A stretch of 64,000 nt of DNA from Bacteroidota bacterium. Its GTDB lineage: Bacteria > Bacteroidota > Rhodothermia > Rhodothermales > JANQRZ01. Shown one piece after another: positions 40,014 through 46,997 of this stretch; positions within the stretch are counted from its first letter, which is position 1, and every line of letters starts with the position of its first letter. The translations under genes were made by a program, and so were the position numbers. The stretch lies in contig JBCDKT010000002.1 of the NCBI GenBank assembly GCA_038746285.1, forward strand, positions 1 through 64,000, given 5' to 3'. The notes beneath the pieces were generated by a model, which ran no database searches, was not told the DNA's origin, and worked only from the letters and a program-made list of their open reading frames with translations.

Positions 40014-41873
40014 TCAGGCCTGTTCGAGGGCGCGGGTCTCGCGGCAGACGGGGAAGCTGGAGCATCCGTAAAACGGACCATGCGGCCCGTCGCGGCGCAC
40101 CATTGGCTTCCCGCAGCGGTCACACGCCGGCGCGCTCCCGGTCCTTCCCGGCACGGGCTCAGCGATGCGGCCGGAGACGGCCGGAGGCTGGAGCGCGGGC
40201 ACGAGGCTGCCGTGGTAAAACTCTTGCAGGACAGGCCGGTACGCAACCTGCCCTGCCGCGACCGCGTCGAGCGTCGCCTCCATACGCACCGTGAAGCGGA
40301 GGTCGAAGAGTCTGGGGAAGCGCTGGACGAGGAACGAGCAGGCGCGCAGGCCGAGGTCGGTCGGGTGCAGCCGGCCGTCGCGGATCGTCGCGTAGCCTCG
40401 CTCGGCGAGGGTCGAGAGCGTGGCCGCGTACGTGCTCGGCCGGCCCAGCCGGTGCGCCTCCATCGCCCCGACGAGCGCGGCTTCGGTGTAGCGCTCTGGC
40501 GGTGCGGCCGGCTGCCTGCCGTGCGTCACTGTCCCGAGTTCGACCGCCGCGCGCTCGCTCAGGCTGGCAGGGAGCGGCGCGTCCGCCGGCACGGTCTGTT
40601 CGAATTGAAGGAAGCCCCGCGTGCGGAACCGCCTCCCCTCGGCCCGGAAGATGAACTGACCGGCGGCGTCGGCGAGGTCGACCGTCGTGCGCTCGCGCAC
40701 GGCCGCCGCCGTCTGGCTGGCGACAGCCCGGCGGTAGACCAGTTCGTAGACCCGGTACTGCTCCGGCGACAGGTACTTGCGGACCCGCTTCGGGGCACGG
40801 TCGAAGTCCGAGGGGCGGAGTGCCTCGTGGGCCTCCTGGGCACCGCGCGCCGCCGCTTGCTTATGCCGGTGCGGACGCGGCGGGAGATAGTCGGGCCCGA
40901 AGTCGCGCGCCACGAGGTCGCGGGCGGCCGCGACGGCTGCCTTCGCCATGTGGACACTGTCCGTACGCGGGTAGGTCAGCAGCCCGGCCCGCTCGTCGTT
41001 CTCTAGCTCGACCCCTTCGTAGAGCTGCTGCGCCACGCGCATCGCCCGGGCCGGGGCGAGGCCGAGGTGCCTGGACGCAGCCCGCAGGAACGCGGCCGTC
41101 GTGAACGGCGGAGGCGGCAGCGTGGGCTCCGTCGCCTGCCGGACGGTGCGGACGGTAAACGCCATCGCCTGCACCGTCTCCGCGAGGTGCCACGCAGCCC
41201 CCTCGTCGATGGTGTCGGCCGCGACGGCCGCGCCGTAAGCCTGGCGGAGCCGTGCGGTGAACGCTTCGCCCGCAGCCGTCCGAAACGTCGCCTCGACGTG
41301 CCAATGGTCGGCCGGGACGAAGTCGGCGAGGGCCTGCTCGCGCTCGCAGAGCAGGCGGAGCGCGGCCGTCTGCACCCGGCCTGCCGAGAGCGAGCGCGGG
41401 ATGGCGACAGCGCGCTGGAGGACCGGGCTGACGGCGTAGCCCACGAGGCGGTCCACGACGCGGCGCGCCTGCTGCGCCGCCACGAGGTCGTGGTTCACGC
41501 GGCGCGGCTTCCTGAGCGCTGCCCGTACGGCCGGTGCCGTGATCTCTGCGAGCGCAACGCGCGCTGTGGCGACGCCGGTGCGGGCGAGCGCGTCGGCGAG
41601 GTGCTGCGCGATGGCCTCGCCCTCGCGGTCGGGGTCGGTGGCGAGGAGGATGCGGTCGCAGCCCTCGGCGTCGCGCCGGAGGCCGGCGAGGACGCCCCGC
41701 TTGCCCTTCGCCGTTTTCCAGGTTGGCTCGAAGGTCTCCTCGGTGTCCACGCCGAGGTCGCCGTCCGGCAGGTCCACGATGTGCCCCTCGGTGGCGCGGA
41801 CGCGGTAGCCGTCCCCGAGGAGGTGCGCGAGCGTCGCGGCTTTCGTGGGCGACTCTACGATCAGAAGCTGCAC
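40014..41873 (-). CDS. topA: Type IA DNA topoisomerase I, short form
   Basis: 619 residues from a GTG. The TOPRIM domain begins LLIVESPTKAATLAHLLG and includes ATDPDREGEAIAQHL; the active-site tyrosine lies in GLLTYPRTDS (about residue 304); later blocks AQEAHEALRPSDF and HRLGRPSTYAATLSTLAERGY are present. A single four-Cys zinc finger (CDRCGKPMVRRDGPHGPFYGCSSFPVC) closes the protein. The enzyme relaxes negative supercoils. At 619 residues it is clearly shorter than the 780-870 residues usual for TopA, with fewer C-terminal modules, so it may be a compact housekeeping form or a second topoisomerase. Confidence 0.9.
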   Translation of the reverse strand: MQLLIVESPTKAATLAHLLGDGYRVRATEGHIVDLPDGDLGVDTEETFEPTWKTAKGKRGVLAGLRRDAEGCDRILLATDPDREGEAIAQHLADALARTGVATARVALAEITAPAVRAALRKPRRVNHDLVAAQQARRVVDRLVGYAVSPVLQRAVAIPRSLSAGRVQTAALRLLCEREQALADFVPADHWHVEATFRTAAGEAFTARLRQAYGAAVAADTIDEGAAWHLAETVQAMAFTVRTVRQATEPTLPPPPFTTAAFLRAASRHLGLAPARAMRVAQQLYEGVELENDERAGLLTYPRTDSVHMAKAAVAAARDLVARDFGPDYLPPRPHRHKQAAARGAQEAHEALRPSDFDRAPKRVRKYLSPEQYRVYELVYRRAVASQTAAAVRERTTVDLADAAGQFIFRAEGRRFRTRGFLQFEQTVPADAPLPASLSERAAVELGTVTHGRQPAAPPERYTEAALVGAMEAHRLGRPSTYAATLSTLAERGYATIRDGRLHPTDLGLRACSFLVQRFPRLFDLRFTVRMEATLDAVAAGQVAYRPVLQEFYHGSLVPALQPPAVSGRIAEPVPGRTGSAPACDRCGKPMVRRDGPHGPFYGCSSFPVCRETRALEQA

Positions 41874-41881
41874 GTTCAGGC

Positions 41882-41905
41882 GGGGAAGCGGGGAAGCGGG
41901 GAAGC
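41882..41905. repeat. Tandem octamer repeat
   Basis: Three perfect copies of GGGGAAGC lie 8 bases upstream of the topA start. A related CTTCCGCT-type run follows at 41943-41968, crossing the end of the ybeY gene, so the two runs are roughly inverted. Confidence 0.85.
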
Positions 41906-41926
41906 AAGGTAAACCTGCCCGAACCG

Positions 41927-42400
41927 CTATTCCTCCTCCACTCTTCCCTTCTTCCGCTCTTCCGCTCCCAGATACCGGTCTTCAAGCCTCCGCATCGCCG
42001 CTCGCTCGGCGTCCGCCGCATCGTCGTAGCCCATCAGGTGGAGGACGCCGTGGAGTACGTAGCGCTGCGCCTCCTCCTCGGCAGTCACGCCAAACTCCGG
42101 CGCGCGCTCGGCCGCCATGTCGAGGTCCACGTAGACCTCCCCGTCGAGGATGCCCTCGGCCGCGGCGTCTTCGTCGAGCGAGAACGAGAGCACGTCGGTC
42201 GGGTAGTCGTGGTCCAGGAACTCGCGGTTGAGGCGGTGGACCGTCGCCCGGTCGGCGAGGACGATGCCGAGCGAGCGCACCACGAACCCCTCGGCCTGGG
42301 CCGTGCGCCGGACGAGGGCTTCGAGCGCCCCGGCGTCGAGGTGCCGCGACGCGTGGGCTTGCGTGATGTCGACGGAGGTCTCTTCGGGCACGGTCTGCAA
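41927..42400 (-). CDS. ybeY: Endoribonuclease YbeY (rRNA maturation)
   Basis: 157 residues from a TTG at 42398-42400; a GTG at 42389-42391 is an alternative start and gives 154. The metal site is HGVLHLMGYDDAADAERAAM: the first two His are kept and the third ligand is Asp instead of the His of E. coli YbeY, which is usual for Bacteroidota. LNREFLDHDYPTDVLSFSLDE is the other conserved block. YbeY takes part in 16S rRNA 3' maturation and ribosome quality control. A terminal Lys/Arg/Glu-rich tail overlaps a repeat. The gene lies 53 bp upstream of topA on the same strand. Confidence 0.92.
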   Translation of the reverse strand: MQTVPEETSVDITQAHASRHLDAGALEALVRRTAQAEGFVVRSLGIVLADRATVHRLNREFLDHDYPTDVLSFSLDEDAAAEGILDGEVYVDLDMAAERAPEFGVTAEEEAQRYVLHGVLHLMGYDDAADAERAAMRRLEDRYLGAEERKKGRVEEE

Positions 42401-42472
42401 CGGGATGCGTGCAGCGTGGTTCTATTTCGACGGATCTGCTTGCCCCTCACGCATCACGCGCTCACGCATCAC

Positions 42473-42931
42473 TCACGGCAGGTCTCCGAAGAGGGTCTCG
42501 CTCATCGACAGGGCGACGGAGCTCATCATGATCTCCGACGGAAGCTGCGTGAAGTCGGTCTGGAGCAGCCGGTCGTCGACGTTGGCGTAGAGCGAGCACC
42601 CCGCGCCGCGCTCCACGACGAGGCCGTTGGTGACGCCGCCCTGGCGGGCGAAGAAGATCGCCTCGCCGAGTTCTTCCGAGGTGAGGTAGCCGGTGCAGCC
42701 CTGAAGCTGGAGGAAGGCGTTCATGCCGTAGACCGAGACGAGGCCGGTCGGCGCGTCGTCCTCGGCGAGGCCGTCCGGGAGCCCGACCGCCGGCTGCACC
42801 TCCAGCACGAGCCGGCGCCCGCTCTCGGCGTCCTCCATCTCAAACCGGACGAGCGCCCCGTCGCGCACCGCCTCAGTGCCGAGGGACGCCGCGAGGCGCT
42901 CGAAGTCAGCGTCGGAAAAAGTGAAAGGCAT
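42473..42931 (-). CDS. Conserved-looking soluble protein, unknown function
   Basis: 152 residues from the ATG at 42929-42931 (MPFTFSDADFERLAASLGTEAV). Balanced composition, good codon use and alternating strands and helices (VRFEMEDAESGRRLVLEVQP, AFLQLQGCTGYLTSEELGEAIFFARQGGVTNGLVVERGAGCSLYANVDDRLL) mark a real gene. A loose similarity to YbjN- or chaperone-like folds is possible but I cannot assign it. It lies between the DUF2723 gene and ybeY on the same strand, separated from the former by a heptad-repeat spacer. Confidence 0.65.
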   Translation of the reverse strand: MPFTFSDADFERLAASLGTEAVRDGALVRFEMEDAESGRRLVLEVQPAVGLPDGLAEDDAPTGLVSVYGMNAFLQLQGCTGYLTSEELGEAIFFARQGGVTNGLVVERGAGCSLYANVDDRLLQTDFTQLPSEIMMSSVALSMSETLFGDLP

Positions 42932-42943
42932 GGCGAGACGTTC

Positions 42944-43017
42944 GTTTCTAGTTTCTAGTTTGGCACGCCCGGTCGGCACTTGCTTGAACCAGAAACTACG
43001 AACCAGAAACTGGAAAC
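42944..43017. repeat. Heptad repeat in inverted halves
   Basis: In the 91-bp gap between two leftward genes, 42945-42958 holds two TTTCTAG heptads and 42990-43017 holds heptads ending in GAA/AAA (CCAGAAA, CTACGAA, CCAGAAA, CTGGAAA). The halves are imperfect inverted copies and could form a hairpin. Confidence 0.75.
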
Positions 43018-43022
43018 CTTCA

Positions 43023-45911
43023 TCACCCCTGCTCGGCCGGTTGGGACTCGTCCGCCGAAGGCGGCTCCGGCGGGCGGCGGGGGGCCTCGTAGAGCTCCTC
43101 AAGCTCCTCGGCCGACTGGCGGAAGGCGTCGTCGCCGAGACGCTCGGCGACGAGTCCACTGAAGGCGGCGGCTTCGCCGAACGCGCCGTTTTCGAGGTAG
43201 ATCGACTGGACGGTCCGGTAGTACTGCACGGCGATGTTGATGCCCTGCTGCGACGTGGCCGTCTCGAGCTGCTGCAGCGCGACCGGTTCGGCCTCCGTCA
43301 TCAACTCCACCACCCGGCTGCGGTCGCCGAGCGCGGTGTAGGCTTCGGCGAGGACGTAGAGCGAGACGAAGTCGGCGGGCACGGTCTCGAGCGGCATCTC
43401 CGTCTCGATGCGCCCCAGGAGCGCCCGCGCCTCCTCCGTCCGGCCCTGGCGCGCGAGCGCCTCGGCGGCGGGCCCAAAGACCGACGAGCGGTAGTTGTCG
43501 GTCATGTTGCGGACGTTCTCGTCGAAGTAGGCGTCGGGGTCGTCGAGGTTCGTCAGGCGGAACTTCGAGAGGCGGTCGAGGAGGACCTCGGGGACCACCC
43601 GCCCGCCAGGCTCGTCGTTCTGGATCGGGACGACGCGCATTGCCAGGCCCTCGGCTTGCATGTAGTCGCCGAGGTCGACCTGGCTGTCCTGCGCGGCCGT
43701 CGTAGCGAAGTAGACCGGGCGCGGCCAGCCCTGGCGCGCGTTCTCGATCACGATGTCGAGCACGACCCGGTCGTTGACGTAGACCACGTTCCGGCCCTGT
43801 CCGAAGGGCCGCCCCTGGACCGTCCACCGCATCGACGCCGGCAGCGAGGTCGGGTTGCCCCACTGCTGGCGCGTCTCGGCCGAGACGTTCTCGACCGGGA
43901 TCTCGAGGTCGCGCGGCTCCCAGAGCGACGGCTGGAGCGCGTCGATCTCGGCGTCGGTGAACGAGATCGGGAGCGGGGCAGAGTCCCGCGACCACTGGTT
44001 CTTGAGCTGTTTGATGTACCAGGGCGTCTGGAGCAGCGAGAGGTTCGCCACGCGCACGTCGCGCCGGATGCCCTCGACCTCCTGGAGGTACCACAGCGGG
44101 AAGGTGTCGTTGTCGCCGTTGGTGAAGATGATCGCGTTCGGGGCGAGGCTCTGGAGCATGTTGTATGCGAAGTCCGGGGCCACGTAGCGTCCCGAGCGGT
44201 CGTGGTCGTCGTAGTTCTGGACGGTCATCCAGCCCGGCACGGCCACGAACAGCAGCGCCGCCATCGCCCCGGCGAGGCCGAGCCGCAGGCTCCGCCCCTT
44301 CTCGCGGAGCGCCTCCGCCGTGAGCGCAATCAGGCCCGTCGCCCCGATCCCGACCCAGAGGCTGTAGGCGAAGAAGCTCGCCACGTACGAGTAGTCCCGC
44401 TCGCGCGGCTGCATCGGGTTCTGGTTGAGGTAGACGATGATCCCGATCCCGGTGATGAAGAACAGGACGGCGACCGCGAAGGCCCTCCGCCAGTCCCGCA
44501 CGAAGTGGAACGCGAGGCCGATCAACCCCAGCAGGAGCGGGAGCCCGAAGTAGACGTTGTAGCCCGCGCGCTCGCTCGGCGTTCGGGCCTCGGCGGCGGT
44601 GTCCGCCGTCTGGACCAGCCCCGAGGCCCAGTTCGCGTTCTGCGTGTCTGCCGCCTTGCCGACGAAGTTCCAGAGGAAGTAGCGCATGTACATGTGCCCG
44701 ACCTGGTACTTCCAGAAGAACTCGAAGTCGGAGTCGTACTGCGCGTAGACCTGGGCGTGCTGCGGCGCGGGCGACCAGCGGCGCGGGAAGAGCTTTTCCT
44801 CGCGCGTGAAGGCCCCCGTCGCGTTGTCGAACGTCGCGCCCTTAAGCAGCGGCGTGTTGCCGTACTGCTCGCGCTTGAGGTAGGAGACAATCGCCTCGGT
44901 CGTCTCCGGGTCGTTCTCGTCGATCGGCGGGTCGGCGGCGGAGCGGATGAAGATGAGGGCGTACGTCGAGTACCCGATCAAGAGCATCAGGACGGAGAGT
45001 GCGACGAGGTTGCCGACGGGCTTGCGCCGCGTCTGGGTCCACCACACCGCTCCCACGACGGCTCCGAACACGACCACGAGCGTGAGCGCGAGGCCGAACG
45101 CCTCGGCCATCGTCGGCAGCTTCTGCACGAGGCCGGGGTAGATCGTCACGAAGACCACCGACGCTGCGGCACCGGCTGCCACGATCCCGAGCCAGCGCTT
45201 GCCCGTCGCCCACTCCTCGCGGTCGAACTCCGCGAAGTAGACCACGAGCGCGATGAAGAACAGCGTCAGCACGTTCAGCAGGTGGACGCCGATGGCGAGG
45301 CCGAAGAGGTAGGCGATCAGGACGAGGTAGCGGTCCGACTTCAGCCCGAAGAGGTGCTCGCCCTGCGCCCGTAGCGCAGCCTCTTCTTCGAGCTTCTCCT
45401 CGCGCCACCGCAGGATGAGCCACACCACGATCGCCGTGAAGAACATCGACAGCGCGTAGACCTCGGACTCGACGGCGTTGAACCAGAACGAGTCGGTCAC
45501 GGCAAAGGTCATCGCGCCGACGACGCCGCCGCCGAGGGCCGCGAGGCGGTCGGCCCCGCTCCACACGTCCGGCGTGCCCTGCCAGATGCGGACGAGGCGG
45601 ACGACTACGAGGTGCGTCAGCAGGATCGTCAGCGCGCTCGCCAGCACGCTCACGAGGTTGATGGCGACCGCCGTGTAGCCCGACGCCATGAAGAGGCCGA
45701 GGACCGGCCCGAAAACCATCGAGAAGAGCCGCCCGACGAGCATGTAGAACGGCGCACCCGGCGGGTGCGAGACCTGGAGCCCGTCGGCGATCGCGATGAA
45801 CTCGCCCGAGTCCCAGAACGAGGCCGTCGGCGCGACGGTCATCAGGTAGAGCACGAGCGAGGAGGCGAAGACACCGGCGGCGACCAGCCGGTCGATCAGG
45901 GTCCCTTTCAT
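43023..45911 (-). CDS. DUF2723 membrane glycosyltransferase (GT117/TMTC-like)
   Basis: 962 residues. The N-terminus LVAAGVFASSLVLYLMTVAPTASFWDSGEFIAIADGLQVSHPPGAPFYMLVGRLFS carries the DSGE motif and the HPPGAP loop of this GT-C family; eleven or more helices follow up to about residue 560. The remaining soluble part ends with tetratricopeptide-like helices (ALARQGRTEEARALLGRIETEMP, VLAEAYTALGDRSRVVELMTEAEP). The family is abundant in Bacteroidota and is thought to transfer sugars from lipid carriers, possibly for protein O-glycosylation. It lies immediately downstream of the decayed hppA 3' end, which may mark its former neighbour. Confidence 0.9.
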   Translation of the reverse strand: MKGTLIDRLVAAGVFASSLVLYLMTVAPTASFWDSGEFIAIADGLQVSHPPGAPFYMLVGRLFSMVFGPVLGLFMASGYTAVAINLVSVLASALTILLTHLVVVRLVRIWQGTPDVWSGADRLAALGGGVVGAMTFAVTDSFWFNAVESEVYALSMFFTAIVVWLILRWREEKLEEEAALRAQGEHLFGLKSDRYLVLIAYLFGLAIGVHLLNVLTLFFIALVVYFAEFDREEWATGKRWLGIVAAGAAASVVFVTIYPGLVQKLPTMAEAFGLALTLVVVFGAVVGAVWWTQTRRKPVGNLVALSVLMLLIGYSTYALIFIRSAADPPIDENDPETTEAIVSYLKREQYGNTPLLKGATFDNATGAFTREEKLFPRRWSPAPQHAQVYAQYDSDFEFFWKYQVGHMYMRYFLWNFVGKAADTQNANWASGLVQTADTAAEARTPSERAGYNVYFGLPLLLGLIGLAFHFVRDWRRAFAVAVLFFITGIGIIVYLNQNPMQPRERDYSYVASFFAYSLWVGIGATGLIALTAEALREKGRSLRLGLAGAMAALLFVAVPGWMTVQNYDDHDRSGRYVAPDFAYNMLQSLAPNAIIFTNGDNDTFPLWYLQEVEGIRRDVRVANLSLLQTPWYIKQLKNQWSRDSAPLPISFTDAEIDALQPSLWEPRDLEIPVENVSAETRQQWGNPTSLPASMRWTVQGRPFGQGRNVVYVNDRVVLDIVIENARQGWPRPVYFATTAAQDSQVDLGDYMQAEGLAMRVVPIQNDEPGGRVVPEVLLDRLSKFRLTNLDDPDAYFDENVRNMTDNYRSSVFGPAAEALARQGRTEEARALLGRIETEMPLETVPADFVSLYVLAEAYTALGDRSRVVELMTEAEPVALQQLETATSQQGINIAVQYYRTVQSIYLENGAFGEAAAFSGLVAERLGDDAFRQSAEELEELYEAPRRPPEPPSADESQPAEQG

Positions 45912-46080
45912 GGGAGTCGGGCGTGTCCGAAGAGGGCGGGGAAACAGTGGGCCAAGATACGCCCGCTAGAACGCCTCGTCCCGCCGCGCCATTGCCCGCG
46001 GTGCGGTGAGACGGTGGACGGTGAGACGGCAGACAGAGGGCAGCGGAGGAGGACCCTAAACCGTCCTCGCCCCCCGCCTT
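45912..46080. other. Intergenic spacer with GAC-heptads
   Basis: Between the DUF2723 gene and the hppA remnant. It has a heptad-like run at 46005-46041 in which GAC recurs every 7 bases with one 8-base step. Otherwise I see nothing. Confidence 0.5.
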
Positions 46081-46172
46081 CAGGCGATCAGCGGCGCGAT
46101 GACGAGCGCGACGACGGCGATCAGCCCACGCGAGGATGTTCAGGCTCGGACCCGACGCGTCCTTGAGCGGGT
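46081..46172 (-). pseudogene. Remnant of the 3' end of hppA
   Basis: These 92 bases align with the last 91 bases of intact hppA (50921-51011) in the same orientation, with roughly nine in ten positions identical. Read leftward it encodes [14 protein letters not shown], then a one-base insertion shifts the frame, and in the shifted frame [14 protein letters not shown] plus TGA follow, exactly the hppA C-terminus. The last codons are the GC-rich synonyms CTG ATC GCC, against CTA ATT GCT in intact hppA. No upstream hppA sequence is left. It marks the left edge of the segment ending at the intact gene. Confidence 0.9.
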
Positions 46173-46245
46173 CCGCTGACGGGGTTGGAACCCTCGGACT
46201 ACCCCCTCGTTCTGGTCGCTATCAAATCGATAGCATTCCGCCAGC

Positions 46246-46482
46246 ATGGCCCAACTCCTCATTCGCAACCTCAGCGCCGATACGGTCGAGCGCCTCAAGG
46301 TTCGGGCGCAAGCGCGCAACCGCTCTCTGGAGGCCGAGACGCGCCGCATCCTTGAGCAGGCTGCCGCCGTCGACGCCGAGGACTTCTGGGCACGGGCTGA
46401 TGCATTTCGCCACCGGCTTTCGGCCGACGGCGGTCTGGGTACGGACAGCGCAGCCGACATCCGGGAGGGCCGGGACCGGTGA
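46246..46482 (+). CDS. vapB: VapB-type antitoxin (FitA-like ribbon-helix-helix)
   Basis: 78 residues. The N-terminal MAQLLIRNLSADTVERLKVRAQARNRSLEAETRRILEQA is the FitA-like Arc/MetJ fold that binds operator DNA as a dimer. The C-terminal part (DFWARADAFRHRLSADGGLGTDSAADIREGRDR) would wrap the toxin. Its stop overlaps the toxin start (GTGA), the usual arrangement. It is the first gene inside the segment bounded by the hppA duplication, rightward against the other genes of that segment. Confidence 0.9.
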   Translation: MAQLLIRNLSADTVERLKVRAQARNRSLEAETRRILEQAAAVDAEDFWARADAFRHRLSADGGLGTDSAADIREGRDR

Positions 46483-46904
46483 GCCTGGTCGTCGTGGACG
46501 CGAGCGTAGCTGCGAAGTGGCTCTTCGAGGAGGAGCACAGCGAGGCGGCTGCCCGGCTCCGCGCGCCCGGCTTCGACCTTCACGCTCCCGACTTCGTGCA
46601 GGTCGAACTGGTGAACCTCGTCGCCAAGAACGAGCGGCGGGGCATCCTCACCCATGCGGAGGCCCACGACGCTGCCCGGCTCGTCCACGCCCTCCCGCTT
46701 CAGTCCTACGCGTGGCAGGACCTGCTCGGCCCGGCCTTCGAGCTGGCGATAGAGACAAAGCGTAGCGTCTACGACTGTCTCTACCTCGCCCTCGCGGATG
46801 CGCTCGGCGGCGCCCTCGTGACCGCCGACCGGAAGTTCTACGACGCGCTCCAAGCTACTTCGCGCGCCGCGCGCCTCCTCTGGGTCGAGGACATTCCAGC
46901 CTGA
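46479..46904 (+). CDS. vapC: VapC-type PIN-domain toxin
   Basis: 141 residues from a GTG overlapping the antitoxin stop. PIN acidic residues are visible: VVVDASVAAKWLFEEEH (first Asp), DFVQVELVNLVAKN (Glu), SVYDCLYLALADALGGALVTADRKF (Asp pairs). VapC toxins are Mg-dependent ribonucleases, typically cleaving tRNA or rRNA, held in check by VapB. A terminator follows at 46911-46948. Such modules often stabilise mobile DNA, in keeping with the insertion proposed for this region. Confidence 0.9.
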   Translation: MSLVVVDASVAAKWLFEEEHSEAAARLRAPGFDLHAPDFVQVELVNLVAKNERRGILTHAEAHDAARLVHALPLQSYAWQDLLGPAFELAIETKRSVYDCLYLALADALGGALVTADRKFYDALQATSRAARLLWVEDIPA

Positions 46905-46910
46905 CGCACA

Positions 46911-46948
46911 AAGCCCGGCCCTGCGCGCAGCAGAACCGGGCTTCTTCC
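46911..46948 (+). terminator. Terminator of the VapBC pair
   Basis: An 8-bp stem (46911-46918 with 46936-46943) around a 17-nt loop follows the toxin stop and is trailed by CTTCC. It also faces the end of the convergent T9SS gene. Confidence 0.6.
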
Positions 46949-46997
46949 GGTGAGACGGTGGGCGGCGAGACCCTTTCCGGCTTGCTATTCCGACGTT

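Noticed and set aside
41927-42400. Loss of a metal ligand in YbeY (GYDD instead of GYDH)
   Set aside because: Asp at this place is usual in Bacteroidota YbeY, so it is a lineage trait and not a defect.
42876-45374. Long plus-strand open frame (over 800 codons) opposite the DUF2723 gene
   Set aside because: Highly charged, repetitive composition and no recognisable motif; the minus strand carries a clear membrane glycosyltransferase.
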